DNA from: Eucalyptus grandis
Taxonomy: Eukaryota > Streptophyta > Magnoliopsida > Myrtales > Myrtaceae
Direction of reading: 5' to 3'
Length of the DNA stretch: 64,000 nucleotides
Assembly: GCF_016545825.1 (NCBI RefSeq)
Contig: NC_052612.1
Coordinates: 8,246,001 to 8,310,000, forward strand
Shown here: positions 45,285-57,696 of the stretch, piece after piece
How positions within the stretch are numbered: the stretch's first letter is position 1
How the letters are laid out: every line of letters begins with the position of its first letter
Notes under the pieces: model-generated
Database searches by the model: none
Told to the model about the DNA's origin: nothing
The model's input: the letters and a program-made list of their open reading frames with translations, nothing else
Program-made: the position numbers and the translations under genes

Positions 45285-46119
45285 AGGTTCGTTTGGTAAC
45301 GCTTTTGTTTCAGAGAACAATTTCTTTTTAGAAATAGTCTTTTTGAATTTCTATTCCTAGAAATAATTTCTTAGTAAAAGAAAGTGTTTGATAACTATAT
45401 AAAATTTCTATACTCAGAATGGAAAAAGAATAGGAATGCGTTTGATACGATTTACAAAAAAATTTGTAAAGTAGAATTTATTTTAATTTTTTTCTTATTC
45501 TTCCTTGCCACCGTCACCATTGCCGTCGACCACCACTTGCTACCGATGATGCCGACACCGTCACCCTTTGTCCACCGCTACCGACCACCACGGTTGTGTC
45601 GATTTGCAGCGTTGGTCGGTGGCGGCAAGTGGAGGGCGGCAAGGGCGTCAACGATCATTGTTGGCGAGCGAGGGCAACGATCAACCAAGGTTGGTCAATA
45701 GCAATTGGCCCCACAAGTGGTGGACAGCGGTCGATGGTAGGCATTGGAGGGCGGCAACGGCGATCAGCGATAATAGATGACATTGGCAATCAGCGTTGGT
45801 GGCGGTCGCCAGTAGCGGTGGTTGGCCAACAATTGGTGGTGATTGGCCGACGACAAGCAGTGGCGAGGGGTGGTGGCTAGCAAAGAAGAAGAAAAGAAAA
45901 AAAAAATGAAAACTCTTATTTCTAGAAATTCTTCTTAGGAACAAGAAGCTACTTTGTCCTACTTCTTATTTCTATTCCAAATCTATTCCCCCGACCACTT
46001 TTCTATTTTGAGGAATAGAAAAATTAATTGACATTACTAAACGGATTTTTGTTCTTTTTTTTTTTCAAAGAACAAAAGAATAGAAATTAGGAAAAACAAA
46101 AACGTTACCAAACGAAATC
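45285..46119. mobile_element. E3: TAA-flanked TIR element with long GC-rich core
   Basis: Starts aggttcgtttggtaacg and ends cgttaccaaacgaaatc, flanked by TAA (45282-45284 and 46120-46122). The core at 45510-45880 is GGC/GGT-rich and open in several frames. It is the longest complete member. Confidence 0.65.
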
Positions 46120-46122
46120 TAA

Positions 46123-47740
46123 AAGTTCGAGAGCAAAGATTTTACTATAGTTAAAGTTCATAGGGTATTGTGTAAAAATCACCTAAAATAATTTTCTATT
46201 TTTAGAGGGCAAAGGTTTGCTATAGCTAAAGATGGTAAGGTTTTGAGTAAAGTCTCCTAAAAATACACCCTGCCTCTCACAAGCCATGTGCATTGCATTT
46301 GTAAACCGATAAGATGACTAGAAGTTACCGGCTATATTAAAATGAAAAGAAGGTTACCGGCTATAACGAAACGAAAGTGGAGGGGGGCGTTGTGTAGTGA
46401 TAGACTTTAAGGGAAAAGGTTTACCATAGCTAAACCTGGTAGGTTTTTGTGTAAAATTTCCTTAAAAATAAGTTTTTCCTTTTGAATTTAAAGAAAGTTT
46501 TTTAGTCAGTAAATTACTTCGACAAATGAAGTGGTCTGGATGCAAACCCCCCTCCTTCTTTTTCCATGCCTGTAGCCATTCCTCTCTGGTAGAAATTTCT
46601 TCCCTCCCTGCTCTCAATCAATCCAGGCCAAAGGGAAAACTGAAGCTTGCAAGATTACTTGGTACCCTCTGCTAGCTTAAAGCCCAAGCTAAGTAGGCAC
46701 ATTAAACCCATTAAAATATCAAATTATGAGATGCGATGGAATGAGTTCTTTTTGTTTCTCTTTGTGATGATAAATGACCTACTTAACACAGTGGTTAGCG
46801 TATTAATACAGCGGGAGTCATTGTATCAAATCCAATAGTAGGTAGAACTTATTAAATACCGAGTCATGGTATCTAATAAGCCAACCCCCAAAATAAAGAA
46901 AGAAAGAAAAAGAACAAGAAAAGGGAAAGTAAGAGGAAAGGCTCCGTGGAAGAATGGGGAGCTGACGTCTCCTGCATAACCACCACTGCACACAAGAACA
47001 GGCTAATTCGCTTCCTAACCTTATAGACGTGATCAATTTGCCCATTTACGAGAAAATAGTTTGATGAATTGTGGGGGCAATTGATGCATTATGTAGCTAC
47101 TAAATCATTAGGTGATAACATGAATGCGTGCATCATCAATGGCAAGCTTCGCTCTTCATACCTCGTCCGACCTTGCGACCCTTTGTAGGCATGAAAGGAT
47201 GGCGATTGAGAGGCGCAGAGCAAAACTCTCTCATTAATTCTGGACCGAGCAGTGCCAAAATTTTATCCGATTGCTGAACCTAAACATAAACCTAGTGCAT
47301 GACGACCTCACTTGTAGTCTTTCTATGAGGCTATACCAGTTGACATTGCCGCCGGGTCAAATCACTTACGGGGCAAACTCTCGCTCTGCAATTCCCTCCG
47401 ATCCCCAAAGGCCACCGGACGTCCCGATTGAAGAACCACACATCCTACCCCTGATCGAGTATCCAGCTCGAAAAATCTTCCAAGAACGAACATTCCCTCA
47501 CACGCACATCAAACACCAGGAAAATCTCATCACGCTGGCTATTTCCCATGGAAAGACCAGTGTTTTCCTTCCAAAGGCAGCTCCTTTGTCACAAGACTTT
47601 CCTCGCTAATTCTCTTGAATACTAGCTGATAAATCGGAAGCATGAAATGGAAATTCCCATGTACAATTACTAGTCATGTGGTGATCAATCGGGGTCTAGT
47701 AACGTGCAAGAGGTCCTTGAAACATCAAAACTATGTTTAC
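46123..47740. repeat. Block S, copy 1 (right part) including block K, copy 4
   Basis: Aligns with 60860-61960: 'aggaaaggctccgtg', 'tgatgcattatgtagctact', 'gatgacaacatgaatgcgtg'-type text, 'gttgacattgccg', 'cagtgatcaat-g'. A roughly 340-bp piece (46540-46885) is absent from the other copy and has weak tRNA-like promoter motifs (tggttagcgtattaa, gtatcaaatccaa), so it may be an old SINE. No SAR1 exon follows here. Confidence 0.6.
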
Positions 47741-47778
47741 AAGGGTTTTGCTAATTTAATAGTTTTTGAGTTACTGTT

Positions 47779-50700
47779 GTCGCGACCCGATCTCGCCACC
47801 CTCAAATGGCAAAGGTGGGAAAATGTCGGGTTTAAGGGTACTTTGATCACGAGAGTTTCCTCATGAGATCGCGAGCTCTCCCAAGTTTGTACCCCGCGCG
47901 ACAGCGGATTTATTTATACGATCTAGGTATTTAACAACCTAAAAAATAGACAGGAGTCGCCACTAGCCTCATTTTGGGAATCGGCTAAAAACCCAATCGA
48001 GGGTCGGGAGTGTTCCCTTGATTCCTACGTAACCAAATATCTAGATTCGGGGACTTGGTTACGTTAATATTGCTATTAATGCCCTTTCAGTACCTAAACA
48101 ATATGTTGTGTTTTTCCTAACATGTTCATGCATTTCTTTTTATATTTTCTGGATCATCAATTCTATACTAAATGATCATGCATGGTGGATTACTTTCATT
48201 TTATTCTATTCCTAAGAAATGAAAGGAAAACAAACAATGAAAACGAAATTGCAAGACATGAAGTAAACAATCAAGAAAAGCAGTTAAACCTAATCATGTA
48301 ATTCTAAAAATATGAAAGAGAAAACAATTGGGAAAGAAAGGAAACCCGCAACTCATCGGGTTTTATACAATGCATGGAACCCGAGACATATGTCGGGAAA
48401 ACAAAATAGTACATGACAATGGTTGGAATGGACATCGATCTCCACCATCTTTACGCTTTATTCATGTTTAGGATCCTATTCTAAACCTAATCTAAGAAAT
48501 CTGGATGACTAGATGCATACAAATGAAAGAAACAATCATCACGTATCAAAACAATCAAAAGCAAGACATTTTTTTATGCTCACAAATGGTGACTAAAGTC
48601 ACGAAGTCCCTAAGTCAAGTTCTATGCGGCAACCCAAAGGCTAAAAATTATCTTGCATCGCACCTAAGTCATTCGTCTAACGATCACATGCAAAGCGTAT
48701 AACATGACAAGTATTCAAGCCATGTGACCTTGGTTCTCAATTAATCAAACAAATGAGTGAGCTAATGAATGATCATTTACTAAACATATACATCATTGAA
48801 CATGTTCGTGCAACATGTATATTCATGAAGAACAAGGCAGTCAGTATGCAATTCATGTGATACCCAAAACTCACAACTTCGGGAAATCATGTCAAGTCAT
48901 AAAGAAAGACTAAACAACCAAAACTCACAACTTCGAGAAATCATGTCAAGTCATAAAGAAAGACTAAACAACCTTGATGCAATGCATTTTTTCACAAAGG
49001 TATCATATGAACTATTAAAATTGTGAACAAGTTCAAAAATAGTGTCTAGAAATCAAAATTCCAAAACATTCTGCAAATTTAAGAAGGTCGACAAGAATAG
49101 TGAATCATGCTTTCATTTCTACAAATTTCCCACAATGAAGTTCAGCATATCCCAAACAAATCTTATAAAGACACTATCATCTTATCAAAACATGAATTTT
49201 CAAAAATACTAGAACATGAACTAGTCAATCTATAATAGAACATGGCAATATATATAACAAGCATTCTACAACATATTGAAAGCAATTGAACACATCTACT
49301 ATCTTATTTCAAGACTAACAGCAACTAGCCACAGAAAAGACAGCATTTCCCTAATCGAATCAACTCCAAAATAGAAGAAATCTGTATGTTGTAACCAAAG
49401 GCATTTCACTATATATTCACACAACTAAAACACTACCAAAATGACATTGAAATTTCCGCATTTCCCATGAACATTCCCTATGAGAGCAAAGCAACCAGCA
49501 GACATCCTTATCATATTCAAAGCTGGAAACAATGACAATTTGATGAGCACTCCATATCCATACATGCCCATCTCACCATGCATATTTATGCACATCAAAG
49601 ACTAACATCAGACTCAAGTCATTCATACCAGAATTTCTCGCGTCCAATAGCTTAGAGGAATAGCATTATGTACATTTTCAACATCAGTTAACACAGCAAA
49701 TGCACGCATGAACAGCGAACATCAAATGTACGATTGAACAATTCCACATACCAGGACATATGAACAACAAGTATGCACAGAAAGGACCAGCTCTAGCATA
49801 TCAGTAGAAACTCAATCACATGGAAATACTCTCAGTTCACATTAACAGTATGTATAGGATAGACCCAAAAAGAGGAACAAAGCAAGCTAATTTTAGGTCT
49901 GAGTGTTAGGATCAAACATCTTAATCAAAATCCATACAGAGAAACTCACACACAAAAAAACAATAAGCTGAACCTGTCGTTCTAGCAATCAATATTTCAG
50001 CAACATTGATAGATTGCAGCATAGTTTCAAGTATGCAATTGATAGGGAGAACAAAGGTCGATCAATGCAATCTTTATATTATTGAAAAGCCCATAGAATA
50101 TACTATGACTTTCACAAAGATCTCGAGACTAAAAGAGCATGTTTAACAGTTCATCCAAGACAAACAACAACCAAGACATAGCCAGGACAAAAGGACGATT
50201 TAATGAACATTTTCCTAATCAAATCAACTCCAAAAATTCTAAAAAATCTGTATGTTGTAGCCAAGGATAGTTCAAGCAACTTTCATGAAGCACCAATCCA
50301 GGAATTTCAAGCACCAAATTCAGTAGAGAATCGGAAAACAGACAAGGCCGAGTCAATGTATAACAGTAAACTGCTATGTATCAGTTTTCCAGAATCCCTT
50401 CTTAACTTTCGAAAAGGATTTCAGGCAGCTAATGATCTCGGATCGGGACGTGCTATATAGCTCGTTGGAAAGCTAATCGAACCATCTTCAACTCTCATGA
50501 AGGCATCAAGCACCAAAAGCACATATACAAACTCATTTTCAGGCATATGCGCAAAGAGGTCGAGATACGAAATTGCATAACAAAGCCCATCCATGTTCAA
50601 AAATCATTTCAGATTGCAATGCATCCTGGCCCCGAACTATCGTTGTCAAGAGTGTATTTGGACACGAGAAGCCCTCGCCTCATCGGATGCTATTAAAAGG

Positions 50701-51675
50701 ATTTTCGTTTTGCTTACCTTGGTTGAATCTCGCAACTTCGGTGGATGAACAGAGGAGTTCGAATCGAGTTTCGTCGCTTCGAGTTCTTCCACCGGGCAGC
50801 CGCTTTGTCTTCGAGAGTTGATGATCGAATGAGCGAGTGTCAGATCTCCGGAAAAGAGCTGGGGAGCGTCCGATCAAGAGCCTCCGGAACCAAATCTAGC
50901 AATGAACAAAGGGAATGAACCGATTCCCCTCTCGATCAGTAACGGACTACCAAATCACAGCTACTAGGAGCGTTGATCGGAATCAACACGATCCGGTCGC
51001 TCCGGCGGAAGAGTACAAACCTAACCTTAGCGCGCCCCAAAACCAGCCAAAAGCCAACCCCGCACCTCCGGTTTTGAGCCGTCCGGCAGCTTAGCTCAAT
51101 TGAGCACTCCAACGGAAACTGCAAATTTCAGAAGAGAGAACAAACTTGGATGCCCGCCAATGGAGGAAAATCTCCCGCATTCGATCCGCGCTCTGGAGAG
51201 AAAGAAACAGAGAAGAAGCCCTCCAAAGAGTGAGAGTTCCCCCGAGAATCGAGGGAGAGAGCTTCCATTTTTCGAGAGAGAGAGTCCGCCCAAGGCTAGG
51301 GTTTCCTCCAATCTCCCATCGAAGAGCTCGCATCGAGCAGTTACCAAGCGAAATCCCCCCGGGGAGAGAGAGATAGAAATGAATGTAAAGAGAGAGCCCC
51401 TGAGAGAGAATTCGTGCGCGAACGGCTTTTTTAGAGAGAGAGACCTCCAAGAGAGAGAAAAAAATCGTCAAATGGCCTCCCCTGCCAAAAAATGAGCGAG
51501 CCTTTATATTTTTTTGAGAGTTTTTTCCCCTTTTTTTCTTTTTGTTTCCTTTTTGTTTTTTTTTTTTTTTCTTGTTTTCATTCTTTATCTTTCTTCTTTT
51601 TTTTGCTCTCTATTTTTTATATTTTTCTTGCAAAATGAATGATTAAAATGTCGACAAAAAATTTCAGGTGTCAAC
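47779..51675 (-). mobile_element. Long LTR-type element (solo long LTR or LARD-like), minus strand
   Basis: The plus-strand termini are TGTCGCGACC and GGTGTCAACA. ACTGT flanks both sides (47774-47778 and 51676-51680). On the minus strand it begins tgttgacacctgaaa, has an 'atataaagg' TATA region (near 51505), a GA/CT-rich transcribed leader and a splice-donor-like ttcaaccaag-gtaagc (near 50720). It ends ggtcgcgaca. From memory these ends resemble Tat/Ogre-type Gypsy LTRs. Over nearly 3.9 kb there is no pol domain. A 54-bp tandem repeat lies inside at 48863-48971. Confidence 0.65.
48863..48971. repeat. 54-bp tandem duplication
   Basis: 'ccaaaactcacaacttcg', then 'gaaatcatgtcaagtcataa', then 'agaaagactaaacaa', occurs twice in a row. 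Confidence 0.85.
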
Positions 51676-51689
51676 AACTGTGAGAATAA

Positions 51690-54600
51690 CAGTTTGTTGT
51701 AAGTCACGAATTCTTAAAAAAGTATCTCGCAAGCTTGAAGGTCAAGCCCAAAGACCAATCATATGAAGGTATGGTGTCTATGCTTATTGAAACTAATCTA
51801 ATGGTTAGTGCTGAATCCAGCTCATGGGTTCTAGATTCTGCTGCAACTTCACATATTTGTTTATCTTTGTAGAATTTGAAAATAAGCAGAATGCTAAGGC
51901 GAAATGAGATTGTCCTGACATTTGCCAATGGAGCAAGAGTTGCTGCATTAACTATAGGGACTTTTCGTTTATGTTTGCTTTTTGGACATGTATTGGTTTT
52001 AAAGAACTATTTACTTTATAAGAATGGTGTTAGGAACATCATCTTTATACCTCATCTAGGTGAAGAGAATTATGAATTTTCTTTTGCTGATGATGTATGT
52101 TCTATTTATCATAATAAAATATGTGTTGGTTCTAGCTTATTAACCAACAATTTTTATACCATTACAATGTCCGGTAATGCGATTACCAATGTCAATAAGC
52201 AAAATAGAATTGATATAAATGCCATAACTAATAAACGCCCTAAAGACGATCCAAATAAAAAGTATGTTTGGCATCTCCAATTAAGTCATATTGGAGAAGA
52301 CAGAATTAACAAGTTGAGTAATGATGGGTATATCGATCCATTAAATTTTGAATCATACTCGATTTATGAGGCATGTCTTCTAGGAAAAATGACCAAAGCG
52401 CCTTTTATGGGACAAAATGCGCGAGCTGCTGACATATTAGGATTAATACATACAGATGTATGTGGACCAATTAATGAAACTGCTAAAGATAGTTATAATT
52501 ACTTCATCACCTTTATCGATAATCAGTCACAGTATGGTTATTTATACCTTATGAAGTATAAATCTGAATCCTTTGAAAAGTTCAAGGAATTCAAGGCTGA
52601 AGTTGATAAACAAACAAGAAAATGTATTAAGGCTCTTCAATCGGATCAAGGAGGTGAATACCTTAGTACTGAATTCCTAAACTATCTTAAAGAAAATGTC
52701 ATTTTATCACAATGGACACCTCCTAGAACTCTAGAACACAATGGTGTATATAAACGAAGAAATCGTACTTTATTAGATATGGTGCGATCTATGATGAGTT
52801 ACATTGATTTGCCAATATCCCTTTGGGGATATACCCTTGAGACAGTTGTATATATACTAACCAGAGTGCCATCCAAATCTGTTCTAACTACGCCCTATGA
52901 GATATGGCATAGTAGGAAGCCTAGTCTTAATCATATTAAGATTTGGGGTTGTCCAACTTTCGTGAAAAAGCTGAAGATGGAAAAATTGAAGGCAATATCT
53001 GAACATGGTCACTTCATTGAATATCCAAATAAAACTCTTGGATATTATTTCTATTTTCATTCAAACCAAAGAATTTTGGTAAGCAAGCACACTTCTTTTT
53101 TGGAGAATCAGTTCATCCAAGAAGGTGGTGCTGGGCGGAAAATAGTCTTACAAGAAGAAAATAATGAAGTACCAAACGACCGAATTTATATACCAATCTC
53201 TGATTCAGTGGGAGTTTCTAAAACACAACCTCTTAGGAGAAGTGCGAGAACATCTTGCCCACCTGCTCATTATAGACATTCTGTTGATCATATTGAACCA
53301 TTATTCATTATGAATGATAGTGTTCAACCTGGTGATCATAAAACCTATAAGGAGGCGATGTCAGACATCAATTCTTGTAAATGGCTAGAAGCCACGAAAT
53401 CCGAAATGGATTCAATGTATTCCGATGAAGTTTGGACCTTAATTGACCTACCTAATGGTATTATACCAATTGGCTGTAAATGGATCTTCAAGAGGAAGAT
53501 GAATGCTGAAGGTCAAATTGGAACTTACAAAGCACAGTTGGTGGCAAAAGGATATCGTCAGAAAGAAGGAATTGATTATAACGAAACGTTCTCACATGCG
53601 GCCATGCTAAAATCCATTCGGATTATGTTGGTTACAGCTACACACCTTGTTTATGAGATATTCCAGATGGATGTCAAAATGGCTTTTCTAAATGGTTTTC
53701 TCGATGAGGACATCTATATGGAACAACCACGGAGTTTTGAATCCAATAGTGAAAAACGGAAGGTGTGTAAGCTTAAGAGATCCATTTATGAACTCAAACA
53801 AGCCTCCAGAAGTCGGAACATCCGTTTTGATGATGTAGTCAAATCGTTTGGCTTCATAAAAAATTCAGATGAACCTTGTGTATATAAGGAGATCAGTGGG
53901 AGTGCAATTGCATTTCTAATTTTGTATGTCGATGATATACTTTTGATTGGGAATGATGTACCAATGATATTATCGATAAAACTATTCTTGTCACAGAAAT
54001 TCTCCATGAAAGATTTAGGAGAGGCAACCTATATTTTAGGTATCAAGATTTATAGAGATAGATCAAGACGATTGATTGGCCTCTCACAGTCTACGTACAT
54101 AGACAAAGTGTTAACACATTTTAACATGTAATGTTCCAAGAGATGATTATTGCCTTTTAGGCAAGGGATCCGTCTTTCTAAGGAAATGTGTCCCAACACT
54201 CCCGAAGAAATAGAGCGGATGGAAAAGATACCATATGCATCTGCTATTTGAAGCATAATGTATAATATGCTATATACTAGACCTGACATTGCACATGCTG
54301 TAAGTATTACTAGCATATATCATTCTGATTCAGGAGAAAAGCACTGGATAGCAGTCATAAATATTCTTAAGTAATTGCGAAGGACTAAATATTTATTCTT
54401 GATATATGGAGAAGGAGAATTTAAATGTATAGCTTATATAGATTTCGATTTTCAATCAGATCCTAATGACTATAAGTCAACATTTGGGTTTGTCTTTACA
54501 TTCAATGATGGTATAGTTGGTTAGAAAAGTTCCAAACAAAGCATAACTGTCGATTCCACCACTAAGGCAGAGTATATAGCCGCTTCTAAAGCAGCAAAAG

Positions 54601-54880
54601 AAGCCGCTTAGATGAAGAAGTTTATTTCTGAACTTGGAGTTGTTCTTTCAATTGAGCAACCAATCACATCATTTTGTGACAACAATGGGGCGATAGCTCA
54701 AACTAAGAAACCAAGGTCTCACCAAAAGTCCAAGCACATTGAGAGACACTTCCATCTCATCAGAGAAATTGTTGGGAGATGTGATATCGCCTTGTAGAAA
54801 ATTGTCTCGGTAGATAACGTGGCAGATACCTTCACTAAGGCCTTACCTTAGTCTTCTTTTGAAAGACATTGACAAAATGG
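51690..54880 (+). pseudogene. Ty1/Copia polyprotein, degenerate and 5'-truncated
   Basis: The frame opens near 51720 with a protease segment SSWVLDSAATSHIC (DSA where DSG is usual) and a TAG at 51870. It is then open to 54131 (752 codons including the stop). Residues below count from 51876. The GAG-pre-integrase finger is WHLQLSHIG (132) with C..CLLGK. The integrase core has D at 194 (HTDVCGP) and D at 257 (SDQGGEY), but the expected Glu 36 residues later is Lys (VYKRRNRT). Reverse transcriptase runs from about 490 to 740 with FQMDVKMAFLNG and YVDD (684-687). RNase H (54132-54860) is riddled with stops yet recognisable (TTKAEYIAAS, SKHIERHFHLIRE). Gag and the 5' LTR are missing. Confidence 0.85.
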
Positions 54881-54910
54881 GTTTGAGGTACCAGACAAGT
54901 TGGCTTTAGT

Positions 54911-54926
54911 ACAAGTAGGAGATTAT
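54911..54926 (+). promoter_or_regulatory. Polypurine tract before the Copia 3' LTR
   Basis: 'acaagtaggagatta' immediately precedes the LTR start (tggatgtatgcccta). This is the usual Copia plus-strand priming position, with A for G changes in the tract. Confidence 0.65.
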
Positions 54927-55182
54927 TGGATGTATGCCCTAAAGTTATTATGTAATAGTTACATATTAGGGAGTTGTACTTTCATTATTATTATTTAATT
55001 AATGGCAATGACGTATTTATTTATTTGTCTAATTATTTTATATTTATGAATGATTCCATAAGATCAGTTGTAACTAGACCTATTCTTGAGACCTCAAGAA
55101 TATATGTGATGGGTTCATAGTTAGACTGAATCTTTAAATCGTTCCCAGTCGATGGATTATTGAGTGAATATTAATAATCCCG

Positions 55183-55390
55183 TTTTTTTTTTTTTGTCAG
55201 TCCTACTCTATTCCTACTCTACACTCACTCTCAGACTTTTGCCCTATCTCTTGCAAGGCGTGGGAGTCGAAACCCACTTCTGAAACTTACACGTCCCCAC
55301 CCCTATCCCCCCTGAGAAGGTGGAGATTTGAACCCCTCACCTCCCCCTTCCATGTTGAAAGGGTGGCCACTTGGGCGAATCCCAGTGGTT
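55183..55390 (-). mobile_element. tRNA-type SINE with 12-bp target duplication
   Basis: ttaataatcccg flanks it (55171-55182 and 55391-55402). On the minus strand it has an A-box-like tggccacc..., a B box GGTTCAAATC (complement of 55324-55333) and a 3' poly(A) (the T-run at 55183-55195). The length of about 208 bp, tail and duplication are all SINE-like. The family is not named. Confidence 0.85.
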
Positions 55391-56209
55391 TTAATAATCC
55401 CGTTGAGACCGGTGTGTTTTTAACTTCACCATTAAGTATTGGATACTTAAGGGAATGATGAATCACATGCCATTGGTTATTATGATGCCTAAGTTAGAAT
55501 ATAGGTGTTTGCACTAGACAAGTTCACTGAACGTGACGCATATGGAATGATTAGCGATATGGAAGCTTTTAGCGTGGTCAATGTCTAATTATTCATGCTT
55601 TAGTCTTGTGTAAATAATCCTTAGACCTGAGGCACAGTGTTAACTTGTGTGTCGAACAACTATGGTTCTCGGGTGCACATAATGCCGGGTCATTGATCCG
55701 TCTGTATACCTGATGATCATAGTTTGTTCATAGACGAAGTTGCACGTGTGTGCAATATGGAATCTGTCTCCTTGTTACATGCAAGGTATAATAATGATAT
55801 TTTATGCAATCTGATTATGACAATGCATTGAAATCCTCGGTCGGGATTGTAACTGAGAATAAATTGTTTATGTCTCAAATAAAATGCATGTCAATTATAT
55901 TTGTGCATATGATCGAATTGGTGACTTGACAAATATTCCATAGTCTTTATTTGATCAGGACATAGTAAGATAGAGGGATTGAGGGTGCGTTTGGGAAGAC
56001 TTTTGGGGAAAGTCTTTGGGAAAATGCAAAGACCTTTGAGTTGAATGTGTTTTTCAAAATGCAAATTGTGTTTGGTAAATTGTAATTTAAAAGCCCTTTG
56101 TGAAGTACCTTTGGCTAAAATGGTGTTTGGGGGACAAAGGGCTTTTGTGAAAAAAAAAAATATCAAAAGAAAAATAAAAAGAAAAAACAAAAAAATGAAA
56201 ACCAGCGAG

Positions 56210-56850
56210 GGCAGGCGGCATCCGGCGGCCGGCGGCGACCCTCGGCGACCTCCGGCGACCCTCGATCCGGGGGCCGGCGAGGTCGCGCGACGCCGTCACG
56301 ACCTCCGGCGACCCCGGATCCGGGGGCCGGCGAGGTCGCGTGACGCCGTCGCGACCTCCGGCGACCCCGGATCCGGGGCCCGCGAGGTCGCACGACGCCG
56401 TCGCGAGGGCCGGCGTGGTCGCGCCTGAGGTCGGGGGACCTCGGCGAGGGCCGCGCCTGAGGTCGGGGGACCTCGGCGAGGGCCGCGCCTGGGTCGCGCG
56501 ACCTCGGCGAGGGCCGCGCCGGGTCGCGCGACCTCGGCGACGGCCGCGCCCGGGTCGCGCGACCTCGGCGACGGCCGCGCGCTGGTCGCGCGACCTCGGC
56601 GACGGCCGATCGTCGCCGAGGCTACGCAACCCTCGGCGACGGCCGCGCCCGGGTCGCGCAACCTCGGCGACGGCCGATCGTCGCCGAGGCTACGCAACCC
56701 TCGGCGACGGCCGATCGTCGCCGAGGCTACGCAACCTCGGCGACGGCCGCGCCCGGGTCGCGCGACCTCGCCGGCGGTGGCGCGACCTCGCCGGATGTCG
56801 GGCGACCTCGCCGGCGGTCGCGCGACCTCGCCGGTGGTCGCGCGACCCGA
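56210..56850. repeat. GC-rich minisatellite
   Basis: Imperfect units of about 30 bp built from 'gcgacctcggcgacggcc' and 'gcgcccgggtcgc' recur more than ten times, together with a longer sub-repeat 'gatcgtcgccgaggctacgc' repeated three times (about 56608, 56680 and 56712). Confidence 0.85.
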
Positions 56851-56993
56851 GCAGCTGCTGCCGGGGACTCGGCGACGGAGAAGATGAACAGTGATCTTCA
56901 CAAGGGCAGAAAACGGAAAAACAAATAGTTCGTAAGGATAATTTTGGAAAAAAAATATAAACAAGTAGTATCACTATCGAGAAAATTTGAAAT

Positions 56994-57021
56994 GCCCAAG
57001 GCGGGGTACCCCGCCTTGGGC
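56994..57021. repeat. Perfect 28-bp palindrome
   Basis: gcccaaggcggggt followed directly by its reverse complement, with GGTACC at the centre. Sits in the right arm of the TIR element. Confidence 0.95.
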
Positions 57022-57696
57022 TTTCAGCCTTCACAAGGCAGGCTTTCAGCCAAATGCCTTACAAAATATTTTGCCAAACACCAATTTTTTAGCCCAAAGG
57101 GCTTTGAGGTCTAAAGGGGTTTGGAAATGCTAATTCCAAACGCACCCCGAATTACACCGTAGCTAAACCGACAGGTTCATTATGTTCTCAAAGCATTCAC
57201 ACTATCTAGGTAGTCATGACATATTGCTAGATGTCAATCATGGCTTGTAAGACACAAAGATTAATCAGGACAATTAATTCTTTCAGAAGTATTAATGGGT
57301 TAGTACAAGTCTTATTACCAGTTTAGTGATGAACCTAGGGATGTCACACACCATAGATAATTAGAATAATATAAAACAAGAGAGAAATATTGTTGCAAAT
57401 GTGTTTGCAATTACTGCAATCAAAATGAGTCGAATTGAAATTAAATTAAATAAGATTTAATTTAATTTGTATTATAGTCACAAGCTTACTTGCATATGAT
57501 GCACACACATGCCCAAAGTGAATATATGTTAATGTATTCCAAATGCACACGTAAAGATTATGTCCTTTATATATATAAAGGGGTTTGATTAATTATTTTT
57601 CATTTAATTAATTAATTAAGGTGCACGTGTGCAACGCACATCTTGTGGGTGTTTTTATTTTGAGTTTTATATATATATGTGTGTAAAGCTTTTAAA

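Larger units (their letters stand above)
55983..57147. mobile_element. TIR element with GC-rich minisatellite core
   Basis: The termini are GGGTGCGTTTGG and CCAAACGCACCC with subterminal agccctttg/caaagggct repeats. The arms are AT-rich, and the core from 56210 to 56880 is over 75% GC by eye. It is inserted in the Copia LTR. I did not find an exact target duplication, so the class (Harbinger- or hAT-like) is open. Long frames in the core (for example 56087-56629 minus) are repeat-derived, not genes. Confidence 0.65.

Noticed and set aside
52900..54131. Copia frame as a domesticated host gene
   Set aside because: Although open over 750 codons, the catalytic Glu is lost, protease and RNase H carry stops, and an LTR follows; ordinary decay explains it.
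56087..57034. Long Arg/Gly/Pro-rich frames (up to 222 codons)
   Set aside because: Translation of a GC minisatellite; open in several frames on both strands, with no gene structure.
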